Shown here one piece after another: positions 56,834-64,000 of a DNA stretch of 64,000 nucleotides; within the stretch, counting starts at the first letter, position 1; the number at the start of each line of letters is the position of its first letter. The position numbers were made by a program, and so were the translations under genes. Location of the stretch: NCBI GenBank assembly GCA_006546595.1, contig VIAD01000001.1:213258-277257 (forward strand). Direction: 5' to 3'. Source of the stretch: Moraxellaceae bacterium AER2_44_116 (GTDB lineage: Bacteria; Pseudomonadota; Gammaproteobacteria; Pseudomonadales; Moraxellaceae). The notes under the pieces are model-generated. The model saw only the letters and a list, made by a program, of their open reading frames with translations, was not told the DNA's origin and searched no databases.

Positions 56834-56953
56834 ATATTCTCCTTTTCGAGTAAAAATACCGTTCAAAAGACGTAGTTTTAGACAAAATACCGCGTGATAG
56901 CGAAAAAAAAGGCATAATCACGGGTTACTTCCGTTCATTATAGCGAGAAAAAC

Positions 56954-57421
56954 ATGGTTTTAACGCATTTAGATGAAACAGGTGCTGCACGTATGGTTGA
57001 TGTCAGTGATAAAGCACAGACATTTCGTGTTGCTATTGCCGAAGCGCGAGTCAAAATGAGGCCAGAAACCTTAGCCATGATTGTTGAAGGTCGCCATACC
57101 AAAGGGGATGTCTTTGCTGTCGCGCGGATTGCAGGTATTCAAGCGGCTAAACGCACATGGGAGCTGATTCCCCTATGTCATCCATTAATGTTGTCGTCAG
57201 CAAAAGTGGAATTACAAGCGGAAGGTAATGATACGGTGCTAATCACCTCAACCTGTAAACTGACGGGTCAAACGGGGGTAGAGATGGAAGCGTTAACGGC
57301 GGCATCCATTGCAGCGTTAACCATTTACGATATGTGTAAAGCAGTTGATAAAGGTATGATGATTGAAACAGTCCGTTTATGTCATAAATCTGGTGGAAAG
57401 TCGGGGGAGTGGAATGTATGA
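56954..57421 (+). CDS. moaC: Cyclic pyranopterin monophosphate synthase MoaC
   Basis: MoaC, acting with the radical-SAM enzyme MoaA, converts GTP to cPMP, the first step of molybdenum cofactor synthesis. The 155-residue protein has ARMVDVSDKAQTFRVA at the start, LIPLCHPLMLSSAKVEL in the middle and TGVEMEALTAASIAALTIYDMCKAVDKGM with the catalytic Lys near the end. Its stop overlaps the moaD start (ATGTATGA). moaA is not in the window. Confidence 0.96.
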   Translation: MVLTHLDETGAARMVDVSDKAQTFRVAIAEARVKMRPETLAMIVEGRHTKGDVFAVARIAGIQAAKRTWELIPLCHPLMLSSAKVELQAEGNDTVLITSTCKLTGQTGVEMEALTAASIAALTIYDMCKAVDKGMMIETVRLCHKSGGKSGEWNV

Positions 57422-57675
57422 CCATTAAGTTATGCTTTTTTGCCCGTTTCCGTGAAAAACTGGCCATTAACGAAGAGTCTTACACCTTAGAGTCAACGAC
57501 TTGTACAGTCGAGCAGCTATTAATGCAATTAGCTGCGCGTGGCGAAGTCTGGTCGTCTTTATTTGATGGATCACAGAATGTCTTGGTGGCAATCAATCAA
57601 AACATGGCAACATTAACGTCTTCTGTGTCTGATGGTGATGAAGTGGCTTTTTTTCCGCCTGTTACGGGTGGTTAA
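57418..57675 (+). CDS. moaD: Molybdopterin synthase sulfur carrier subunit MoaD
   Basis: This 85-residue ubiquitin-like protein ends in PPVTGG, the Gly-Gly tail that is thiocarboxylated and donates sulfur to cPMP. The start MTIKLCFFARFREKL is typical. The ATG at 57418 lies within the moaC stop; the GTG at 57409 is less likely. Confidence 0.94.
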   Translation: MTIKLCFFARFREKLAINEESYTLESTTCTVEQLLMQLAARGEVWSSLFDGSQNVLVAINQNMATLTSSVSDGDEVAFFPPVTGG

Positions 57676-57724
57676 GCTAAAGGGGCGACAACCAAGTTGT
57701 CTTAAGAATGGCTTTGATTCTGTT

Positions 57725-57763
57725 AAGCCAGCGCAAAAATGTTCCCTGAGCGGAGTCGAAGGG
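57725..57763. repeat. Intergenic inverted repeat, copy 6 (partial)
   Basis: CCCTGAGCGGAGTCGAAGGG is one full arm of the dispersed REP-like element; upstream only a weak AAGCCAGCGC resembles the other arm. It sits between moaD and the LprI-like gene. Confidence 0.65.
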
Positions 57764-57788
57764 TAATCATACTAGTAGGAATGTCAAA

Positions 57789-58547
57789 ATGGATGAGTTG
57801 CAACAACCCGTTGTTGGTCAATCAAAAAAGAAAAAAATGGTGGCGGCGGTGGTCGTTGCTGCCTTAATCGCTGTTATGGTTGCAGCGTATTTCGCGCTTT
57901 CGGGCAACCAAGCAGAAGATTTATCAGGCGTCTGGAAAAGCCAAGACTCTGGCCAAACCTATGTACTTGATAAAATTGCAGGCGATAAACTGGATTACCG
58001 TTTGACCGTGGCAGGTCATCGCTTATTGGTCGAGTCTGTTGATGCGGATGCTACACACCATCAAATTAGCCTAACGGTACGTACCGATTCAGGATTAAAA
58101 GCTATTTGGACGTTTACAGTAGCCCAAAATGCCAATGATAAAAAAATATCGTCATTAACCTTAGATCAAGATGGTTTGGCCGTTGAAAGTTTAATATTTC
58201 AACGCCTGTTAACCAAAACCGATAAAGTTCGTATTAGCCATTTAAAACCGAATAAAAACGTTTTGTGGTCGCCTGCATTCAGTTGTGAAAAAGCGGCAAC
58301 CGATGTGGAGCGTTTAATTTGCACCTATAAAGAACTTGCGGTCATGGACTCACAAGTTAGTCGCTTAGTAAAGTCAGCCGATGTAAATACGAAAAACGTG
58401 CAAAAAGTATGGCTTAAAGAGGTGCGAGATATGTGTAATGACCAATCTTGCTTACGTTCTGCTTATCAGGCACGCATAGAAACCTTGACTGTTGTTCCTG
58501 ATGTTGCCGATCCCGTCATTGAAGATGAGCCTACAGAGGAAGAGTAA
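57789..58547 (+). CDS. Membrane-anchored protein with LprI-like C-terminal domain
   Basis: The 252-residue protein has a short cytoplasmic start with KKKK, one membrane segment (VAAVVVAALIAVMVAAYFAL, about residues 19-38) and a periplasmic part. The C-terminal 90 residues, with SCEKAATDVERLICTYKELAVMDSQVSRL and MCNDQSCLRSAYQARI, match the DUF1311/LprI pattern with four cysteines likely forming disulfides. LprI-type domains include lysozyme inhibitors. An insertion between moaD and moaE is unusual, and no link to molybdenum cofactor synthesis is evident. Confidence 0.7.
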   Translation: MDELQQPVVGQSKKKKMVAAVVVAALIAVMVAAYFALSGNQAEDLSGVWKSQDSGQTYVLDKIAGDKLDYRLTVAGHRLLVESVDADATHHQISLTVRTDSGLKAIWTFTVAQNANDKKISSLTLDQDGLAVESLIFQRLLTKTDKVRISHLKPNKNVLWSPAFSCEKAATDVERLICTYKELAVMDSQVSRLVKSADVNTKNVQKVWLKEVRDMCNDQSCLRSAYQARIETLTVVPDVADPVIEDEPTEEE

Positions 58548-58551
58548 AGTC

Positions 58552-58992
58552 ATGATTTCCATTCAGCACCAAGACTTTAGTATTCAAGATGAGATCAGTG
58601 CGCTACAAGCACCGAATACGGGCGCAATCGTCAGCTTTGTAGGTTTGGTGCGTGAAACGGCAAGTCATGGCAAAGTGACCGCTATTGAGTTAGAGTATTA
58701 TCCAGCGATGACGCAAAAGTCATTGTTGGATATTGTCGCTCAAGCAGAACAACGTTGGCCGTTGTTGGGTGTGCGAGTCATTCATCGCATTGGTTATTTA
58801 ACCATCAGTGAGCAAATTGTCTTGGTGGCGGTTGCCAGTCAGCATCGCTCAGCCGCTTTTGAAGCGGCTGCTTTTATAATGGATTTCTTGAAAACGAAAG
58901 CCCCTTTTTGGAAAAAAGAGTATATCAATGGCGAGGGGCATTGGGTTGATGCCAAAGAAGGGGATATGGTGGCGGTGAGTCGTTGGAGTTAA
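58552..58992 (+). CDS. moaE: Molybdopterin synthase catalytic subunit MoaE
   Basis: MoaE binds cPMP and, with thiocarboxylated MoaD, forms molybdopterin. The 146-residue product starts MISIQHQDFSIQDEISAL, with GAIVSFVGLVRE and the late FWKKEYINGEGHWVDAKE that holds the catalytic Lys residues. GAGGAAGAG precedes the ATG at 58552; the frame is open upstream into the LprI-like gene but that extension is out of character. It converges with the TetR gene, overlapping its stop by four bases. Confidence 0.94.
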   Translation: MISIQHQDFSIQDEISALQAPNTGAIVSFVGLVRETASHGKVTAIELEYYPAMTQKSLLDIVAQAEQRWPLLGVRVIHRIGYLTISEQIVLVAVASQHRSAAFEAAAFIMDFLKTKAPFWKKEYINGEGHWVDAKEGDMVAVSRWS

Positions 58993-59654
58993 CGTAAAGG
59001 CAGATCAATCGCCATTTTTTCCGACCCTGTTAACATCATACGCAACATCAATATGGTGGGTTCGGTAATCTCCACATGTCGTTCACGAGGCAAGTCCAAC
59101 GCCATTGTCCCCATCGCAAAGACTAAGCGCGTCATACCTTTGGCGACGATGGCAGGTTCAAACAACGGTTTATTTTTAGCCAAACCAACTCGAATGAGAT
59201 CCGTGCACAGTTCTTCTTCAAAAAAATGCAACTCACGCTCAACAGCTTGCTTAAAAGCAGGTGAGCCAACACTGCCTTCGCGCAACAAAATATGCAGCAA
59301 CGCCTCATTGGTATTGAGTTGCTCCATAAAGCTTTCAACCGACGTGCGAATAATACTGCGTTCAACACTAGCACGTTGCCTTGCTGCACCGACAATTAAC
59401 CGCAAAGAGCGTCCAGCTTGATCTATTAAAGCAATCGCCAACTCATCCATATCACGAAAGTGACGATAAAAACTATTTGGTGCAATACCTGCTTCACGAG
59501 CTACTTCACGCAAGCTCAGTGTTGAAATACTACGATGAGGGCCGACTAATTTCAACGCAGCAGTAATTAAATCCTCTCGTGAAATAGTGGCTCGGCGACC
59601 TTGTGCGCTATGTGGCTGACTTTCTTGTTCTGTGTTTTTAATGTCATGATTCAT
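58989..59654 (-). CDS. TetR family regulator, DesT/FabR-like
   Basis: The 221-residue regulator has an N-terminal helix-turn-helix (LSLREVAREAGIAPNSFYRHFRDMDELAIALI) and a C-terminal ligand domain. FYRHFRDMDELA closely resembles DesT and FabR, which sense the balance of saturated and unsaturated acyl-CoA or acyl-ACP and repress fatty-acid desaturation or synthesis genes. It is divergent from a ferredoxin reductase and a desaturase, the same arrangement as desT-desCB in Pseudomonas. A long dyad in the gap (59801-59836) is the likely operator. Confidence 0.85.
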   Translation of the reverse strand: MNHDIKNTEQESQPHSAQGRRATISREDLITAALKLVGPHRSISTLSLREVAREAGIAPNSFYRHFRDMDELAIALIDQAGRSLRLIVGAARQRASVERSIIRTSVESFMEQLNTNEALLHILLREGSVGSPAFKQAVERELHFFEEELCTDLIRVGLAKNKPLFEPAIVAKGMTRLVFAMGTMALDLPRERHVEITEPTILMLRMMLTGSEKMAIDLPLR

Positions 59655-59800
59655 AAGCGGAGACCATTATTTAATATGTGTTTTTCAGAACGTTATTTTA
59701 GCCTATGCCAACACCAATAAGAACATCGATCTGCGTTATAATTTTATACACTCCCTATATTGCGCTGAATATGAAATAAGTTTTACTGAGAAGAAAATCG

Positions 59801-59836
59801 GTTAATATACATTTGTATAGACAAGTGTATATTAAC
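59801..59836. promoter_or_regulatory. Operator dyad for the TetR-type regulator
   Basis: A 36-bp palindrome centred at 59818.5: GTTAATATACA on the left matches TGTATATTAAC on the right, with 16 of 18 positions symmetrical. It covers the -35 box of the reductase-desaturase promoter, so a bound regulator would block transcription. It is the most symmetrical site in the divergent region. Confidence 0.72.
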
Positions 59837-59845
59837 TGGTATAAT
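59818..59845 (+). promoter_or_regulatory. Promoter of the reductase-desaturase operon
   Basis: TAGACA (59818-59823, five of six to the consensus) and TATAAT (59840-59845, perfect) are separated by 16 bases. The ATG of the reductase gene lies 28 bases after the -10 box. The -35 half is inside the operator dyad. Confidence 0.75.
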
Positions 59846-59872
59846 CGCAAAAAACCGATATAGAGCCAGTAT

Positions 59873-60964
59873 ATGTTAGCAAAATCACTCAACTTTCGTG
59901 ATTTCTTTCGTCCTATCATTGCCGCAGATGTCTTTGATTTTTGGGCAGGAGAGTGTCGTTCGTTATTGACATGGCAACGACCACTGGCGCGTATTGTAAA
60001 TCGTCGGGTTGAAGCAAAAAACACCGTAACTTTAGAATTAAAGCCGAATAAGCACTTTTTAGGCTTCAAAGCAGGTCAGCATATTAATGTTACAGTTGAA
60101 GTCAATGGCGTACGCTTAACACGTAGTTATAGCTTAACGAATATTCCCAATAATAAAGGCTTACTCGCCATTACCATAAAAGTGGTAGAACATGGCAAAG
60201 TTAGTTCATATTTATGTCAACAAGCACAAATTGGCAATATTGTTGAAGTAAGCCAAGCTTTTGGCGAGATGACATTAGAGACAACACCTTCAAAACCATC
60301 CGTGTTTTTGGCCGCAGGTAGTGGTATTACGCCATTAATGAGTTTGATCCGCCACTTAACAGCGGTGCAATTAACACAGCCACTCACATTAATTTATTGG
60401 GCTAAAACCCGTGCAGAGTTATGTTTTGTGCAAGATTTACGTCATCTAGCTGCCAATCATGCAAACTTTCATTTGTATTTTGCTTTAACCAACGAGGCTC
60501 AACTGTTAGCAGGGGAGTTGAATCGTCGTCCTGATGCGGAATTGTTAAGTCACGCTATTCCCAATCTCGAAAGTTGTCAGGTTTTTGCCTGTGGTAATGC
60601 GAGTTTTGTCGAATCACTACGCGAGTTAATCGGAAAAAAAGCTGTTTTATTTCAGGCTGAGTCTTTTACACCACCTGTCTTGGCCAATGTAGTTTCATCC
60701 ACACTCGGTACAGTACGTGTGGAACTTAAAGCAAGTCAAAAAAAATTGGAGTTAAGTGCAGGATTGCCGCTACTAAACGCTTTAGAAGCACAAGGCATTG
60801 AAGTGTCATCGGGTTGCCGTATGGGGATTTGTAATACCTGTGCGTGTTCAAAATTATCAGGCACAACGCAAGACCTAAATACAGGTGAGCTAATCACTGA
60901 GCCACAAAGCGCGTTAAGGCTGTGTGTCGCTCGTGCTAATTCCGATTTAATTTTAGACTTGTAA
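59873..60964 (+). CDS. Ferredoxin reductase-like electron carrier for the desaturase (DesC-like)
   Basis: The 363-residue protein has an FAD domain (TRSYSLTNIPNNKG), an NAD(P)H domain (FLAAGSGITPLMSLI) and a C-terminal plant-type 2Fe-2S domain with SGCRMGICNTCACSK and RLCVA as cluster ligands. It would pass electrons from NADPH to the desaturase encoded 14 bases downstream. A homologue in Pseudomonas (PA4889, DesC) works with DesB. It begins 28 bases after the promoter -10 box and is controlled by the divergent TetR gene. Confidence 0.87.
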   Translation: MLAKSLNFRDFFRPIIAADVFDFWAGECRSLLTWQRPLARIVNRRVEAKNTVTLELKPNKHFLGFKAGQHINVTVEVNGVRLTRSYSLTNIPNNKGLLAITIKVVEHGKVSSYLCQQAQIGNIVEVSQAFGEMTLETTPSKPSVFLAAGSGITPLMSLIRHLTAVQLTQPLTLIYWAKTRAELCFVQDLRHLAANHANFHLYFALTNEAQLLAGELNRRPDAELLSHAIPNLESCQVFACGNASFVESLRELIGKKAVLFQAESFTPPVLANVVSSTLGTVRVELKASQKKLELSAGLPLLNALEAQGIEVSSGCRMGICNTCACSKLSGTTQDLNTGELITEPQSALRLCVARANSDLILDL

Positions 60965-60978
60965 TAGGAAATACTTTC

Positions 60979-62082
60979 ATGAACAACTCTATTCACAATC
61001 GCAAATTATCAGCCGAAGAATTGGCACAATTTGGCGCAGAATTAGATGCTTTACGCGCACGGACAATGGCCGATGTCGGTGAAGTAGATGCACGTTATAT
61101 TCGTAATATTGTCAAAGCCGTGCGTTATAGCGAAGTTGCAGGTCGTGGTCTGTTATATGCCAGTATTTTTCCTCCTGCATGGGTTGCGGGGACATCTTTA
61201 TTGGCACTGTCTAAAATTTTGGAAAATATGGAGCTTGGCCATAATGTTATGCACGGTCAATATGATTGGATGCGTGATCCGCATTTAAACGGTAAAACCT
61301 ATGAATGGGATATTGTTGGCACGAGTGACAACTGGCGCAAAACCCACAATTTTAAGCATCATACTTACACCAATATTCGCGGGATGGATGATGATATTGG
61401 CTATGGCTTATTACGTTTATTTCCTGAACAACGCTGGAAGCCTTTTTATCTCGGCCAACCGATTTATGCGGTTATTTTCGCGCTGTTGTTTCAATGGGGT
61501 GTTGCTATTCAAGATCTAGAACTGGGTAAAGTATTTAGCGGCAAAAAATCCAAAGAACAATTCAAGGAAGAGTTAAAGCCTATTAAACAGAAAATCAACC
61601 GCCAGCTTTTAAAAGACTATGTGTTTTTTCCATTACTAGCAGGGCCTTTCTTTTTGCCCGTATTACTCGGGAATATGACGGCGAATGTCTTGCGTAGCTT
61701 GTGGACGTTTATGATTATTTTTTGTGGTCACTTCACTGCGGATGCCGAGGTTTTTCCTAAAAGTGTGTTAGAAAACGAGACACGCGGAAGTTGGTATTTA
61801 AGACAATTACGGGGTTCTTCGAATTTGACAGGTAATAAAGCCTTTCATATTTTGTCGGGTAATTTGAGTCATCAGATAGAACATCATTTATTTCCTGATG
61901 TGCCTGCGCGTCGTTATGCGGCAATGTCTATTGAAGTACAAGCGATTTGCCAACGTTATGGCCAACACTATAATACAGGCTCGTTGGTGAAGCAATTTGG
62001 TCAGGTTTGTGGTCGAATTTTGCGTTATTCGTTACCATCAAAAACAAAACGTGTCGAAGTGGTTGAAGTGTTAGCGGTATAA
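60979..62082 (+). CDS. Membrane fatty acid desaturase (DesB-like)
   Basis: The 367-residue protein has the three histidine boxes of membrane di-iron desaturases: HNVMHGQYD, HNFKHHTYTN and HQIEHHLFPD. Membrane segments flank them. It inserts a double bond into acyl chains, probably of acyl-CoA from outside, using electrons from the reductase encoded upstream. The pair and its divergent TetR regulator match the DesT-DesCB arrangement. A palindromic element follows the stop. Confidence 0.88.
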   Translation: MNNSIHNRKLSAEELAQFGAELDALRARTMADVGEVDARYIRNIVKAVRYSEVAGRGLLYASIFPPAWVAGTSLLALSKILENMELGHNVMHGQYDWMRDPHLNGKTYEWDIVGTSDNWRKTHNFKHHTYTNIRGMDDDIGYGLLRLFPEQRWKPFYLGQPIYAVIFALLFQWGVAIQDLELGKVFSGKKSKEQFKEELKPIKQKINRQLLKDYVFFPLLAGPFFLPVLLGNMTANVLRSLWTFMIIFCGHFTADAEVFPKSVLENETRGSWYLRQLRGSSNLTGNKAFHILSGNLSHQIEHHLFPDVPARRYAAMSIEVQAICQRYGQHYNTGSLVKQFGQVCGRILRYSLPSKTKRVEVVEVLAV

Positions 62083-62089
62083 AAGACGT

Positions 62090-62118
62090 AGGGGCGATTC
62101 ATGAATCGCCCCCTATTT
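62090..62118. terminator. GTAGGGGC palindrome after the desaturase gene
   Basis: GGGGCGATTCA and TGAATCGCCCC form a perfect 22-bp palindrome, followed by CTATTTG. It lies between convergent genes. It resembles a dispersed GTAGGGGC repeat and probably also serves as a terminator. Confidence 0.65.
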
Positions 62119-62131
62119 GTTTGAAAAGTCC

Positions 62132-62905
62132 TTACTTCTCAACAAATGCCCGTTCAATTACATAATGAGCGGGTTGACCTTGACGTGACTCTTGAAAGCC
62201 CTTGGCATCTAAAATGCGGCAGAAGTCTTTTAACATACTTGGGCTACCACACATCATTACACGGTCAGTTTCGATGTTTAATGGTGGTAAACCAATGTCG
62301 CTAAACAATTTGCCGCTTTCCATTAGATCAGTTAAACGGCCTTGATTACGGAAAGGTTCACGGGTCACGGTTGGGTAGTAAATCAATTTCTTTTTGATTT
62401 CTTCGCCAAAAAACTCATTGTTCGGAAGTTCGTTGGTAATGAAGTCTGCGTAAGCCAGTTCATTGACATTACGAACCCCGTGAGTGAGGATGACATGGTC
62501 AAAACGCTCATAAACTTCGGGGTCTTTAATAATGCTCATAAACGGCGCTAAGCCTGTTCCCGTGCTGATTAAATACAAGTTTTTACCTGGTAATAAACTT
62601 GATTGAACCAATGTACCCGTTGGTTTACGGCTCACTAATAAGGTGTCACCTGGTTTTAGATGTTGCAGTCTAGAAGTCAGTGGGCCATCTTGAACTTTAA
62701 TACTAAAAAACTCTAAATGTTCTTCGTAGTTGGCACTGACAATACTGTATGCGCGCATTAATGGCTTGCCATTCACTTCTAAACCAATCATGACAAAGTG
62801 ACCATTATGGAAGCGTAAGCTAGTGTCACGAGTAGTAGTGAAACTAAATAAAGTGTCGTTCCAGTGACGGACGGTTAATACGGTTTCAGCGGCAAAAGCA
62901 GACAT
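62132..62905 (-). CDS. fpr: Ferredoxin--NADP reductase
   Basis: The 257-residue flavoprotein moves electrons between NADPH and ferredoxin or flavodoxin. RAYSIVSANYEEHLEFFSIKV is the FAD site, STGTGLAPFMSIIKD the NADP site, and the tail HYVIERAFVEK is typical of the bacterial subclass. It lacks an Fe-S domain. It converges with the desaturase gene and could feed other redox systems. Confidence 0.93.
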   Translation of the reverse strand: MSAFAAETVLTVRHWNDTLFSFTTTRDTSLRFHNGHFVMIGLEVNGKPLMRAYSIVSANYEEHLEFFSIKVQDGPLTSRLQHLKPGDTLLVSRKPTGTLVQSSLLPGKNLYLISTGTGLAPFMSIIKDPEVYERFDHVILTHGVRNVNELAYADFITNELPNNEFFGEEIKKKLIYYPTVTREPFRNQGRLTDLMESGKLFSDIGLPPLNIETDRVMMCGSPSMLKDFCRILDAKGFQESRQGQPAHYVIERAFVEK

Positions 62906-63103
62906 AGTGACTCTTTCTTAATCTAGGTGAACATGCTGATATTGTCCCATAAAATAGATTATCAGCTCAAGTAGTGTATTTTTATTTAATCTATAAGTAA
63001 AAATGATATATCAGTATAACGTAATTTACCGCCACCAATATTCTGATCTTTGATTAAAATTAGAGTAGTGCAGATTTGGACGAGTTGACGTTTGCTTGAA
63101 ATA

Positions 63104-63155
63104 ACCCTTTGACTCCGCTCAGCCAGCGTAACGTCCCCTGAGCGGAGTCGAAGCC
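63104..63155. repeat. Intergenic inverted repeat, copy 7 (REP-like)
   Basis: CCCTTTGACTCCGCTCAGCC is followed by CCCCTGAGCGGAGTCGAAGCC. It lies just past the stop of the HAD-like gene, in the 255-base gap to fpr, which otherwise shows only AT-rich sequence. Confidence 0.8.
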
Positions 63156-63161
63156 TTTTTC

Positions 63162-64000
63162 CTAAGGGCAGGAGATAGATTGAGGCGTATCTTTAACAAT
63201 CGTCTGATAATGTTCGGAATAGTTTGAAGTAATCGCCTGAGTATCTTTAACACCTGCATAAGTGCCAATAATATAGGTTTGATTTTTGGCTATGCCACTA
63301 TCCGCATAAGCCGCTATGTCTGTTAGCGCATTGCCGTAAACACGAACAATATCTAAGCCAACGGTATGGCGTAAATAATTTAGATAGTTTGTTTTATGCG
63401 CTTGAATAGCTGGTATTTTGCTGTTGGCAGCATATAAACGACTACGATAATGCCATTCGGGTAGTCCCATTTTTGCAAACCACTGCCGAGAGTCTTTAGT
63501 ATCCCAAGCGGGTCGGGCGGTAAGATAAATTATTTGATAGCCTTTTTCTTGGTAAGCACGCACGACTTTTATAGCATCAACATAAGGTCGCGCAGTTTTC
63601 ATACCAATATAATCGGCATAGGCTTCAAAATCGTTGATCGTTAATGTGCCATCAATATCAAAAACAATCGCTTGACGGCCTTGTTCAACCACAGAAATAA
63701 AACCGTCGACCGTTGATAAATCACCTTCAACAACAAAACGAACACGGTATTCGCCAATAGCCAAGTTTTCTTGGCTGATACTGACTCGACCATCTTCATC
63801 TGTTTTAAAACGGCCTAGATTCTTCCAGTCTGTTAATCCAGTGCCTGCTAAATAAACATCAACATATTCATCTTCTAAGTCTTTGTGTATTGCTGCGCCA
63901 TAATCAAATTTTGCGATGATGGTTGCCGTTTGTCCTGCTTGAATAATGGAGTCACCGACCATGTGCCAAGCGGTTTGTGATTTTGCTAATGTCTGACTTT
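63162..64000 (-). CDS. HAD/LNS2-like phosphatase-fold protein (partial, cut by window end)
   Basis: The C-terminal 270 or so residues are visible; the frame stays open to the window end, so the N-terminus is missing. An N-terminal beta-sandwich-like part (VDVYLAGTGLTDWKNLGRFKTDEDGRVSI) is followed by a HAD-type core: IVFDIDGTLTINDF (motif I with both Asp), IIYLTARPAWDTKDSRQW (motif II) and VRVYGNALTDIAAYADSG. This resembles the LNS2 domain of lipin and PITP-related proteins. A phosphatidic-acid-binding or phosphatase role is possible but not shown. Confidence 0.7.
   Translation of the reverse strand, partial: SQTLAKSQTAWHMVGDSIIQAGQTATIIAKFDYGAAIHKDLEDEYVDVYLAGTGLTDWKNLGRFKTDEDGRVSISQENLAIGEYRVRFVVEGDLSTVDGFISVVEQGRQAIVFDIDGTLTINDFEAYADYIGMKTARPYVDAIKVVRAYQEKGYQIIYLTARPAWDTKDSRQWFAKMGLPEWHYRSRLYAANSKIPAIQAHKTNYLNYLRHTVGLDIVRVYGNALTDIAAYADSGIAKNQTYIIGTYAGVKDTQAITSNYSEHYQTIVKDTPQSISCP

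Overview
The window is bacterial chromosome, AT-leaning and densely coded. Gene content points to a gammaproteobacterium, most likely Pseudomonadales. The supports are a sucAB-lpd-sucCD block, minCDE, a gsp type II secretion operon, nudJ-mnmA-hflD and purB with roxA nearby, and a TetR/ferredoxin-reductase/desaturase trio like the Pseudomonas DesT system. A Moraxellaceae-like genome is my guess; no 16S rRNA is present to test it. No tRNA, rRNA, CRISPR array or insertion sequence was recognised.

Layout. 0-2.3 kb: end of an outer-membrane protein, a lipoprotein aminopeptidase and a GlpG rhomboid protease. 2.8-10.6 kb: 2-oxoglutarate dehydrogenase and succinyl-CoA ligase, consecutive TCA-cycle steps. 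10.8-13.3 kb: OmpW, DUF1289, TrhO and a small conserved protein. 13.4-19.3 kb: minCDE, a voltage-sensor-like membrane protein and a long DUF349 protein. 19.5-25.1 kb: CoA-transferase, GMC oxidoreductase with a Tat partner, and an MscS channel with DUF432. 25.3-32.7 kb: gspEFGHIJKLM, without gspC, gspD or gspO in this window. 32.8-56.8 kb: a housekeeping neighbourhood (roxA, purB, hflD, mnmA, nudJ) interrupted by accessory DNA. 57-64 kb: moaC-moaD-(LprI-like)-moaE, the fatty-acid desaturation locus, fpr, and a HAD/LNS2-like protein cut by the window end.

The standout is 38.9-52.2 kb. Four tightly coupled minus-strand genes encode a BRCT/HEAT-like protein (1066 aa), a giant WD40-like/HEAT protein (2144 aa), a SWIM zinc-finger protein (613 aa) and a retron-type reverse transcriptase (426 aa, with NAxxH, YADD and VTG motifs). 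About 280 bp upstream of the first gene lies a nested palindromic element with the general shape of a retron msr-msd RNA: a 30-bp perfect inverted repeat inside an outer complementary pair, followed on the same strand by a terminator-like hairpin. The SWIM plus repeat-protein pairing resembles a retron type I recall as carrying ARM/HEAT and WHSWIM partners. The separation of RNA and RT by about 12 kb, the WD40 fusion and the BRCT protein look unusual. An AIPR-family protein and a nucleotidyltransferase on the other side of purB suggest that this locus is a defence hotspot.

Seven copies or half-copies of one intergenic inverted repeat (core CTCCGCTCAG / CTGAGCGGAG) and a few GGGG-rich palindromes are dispersed between genes.
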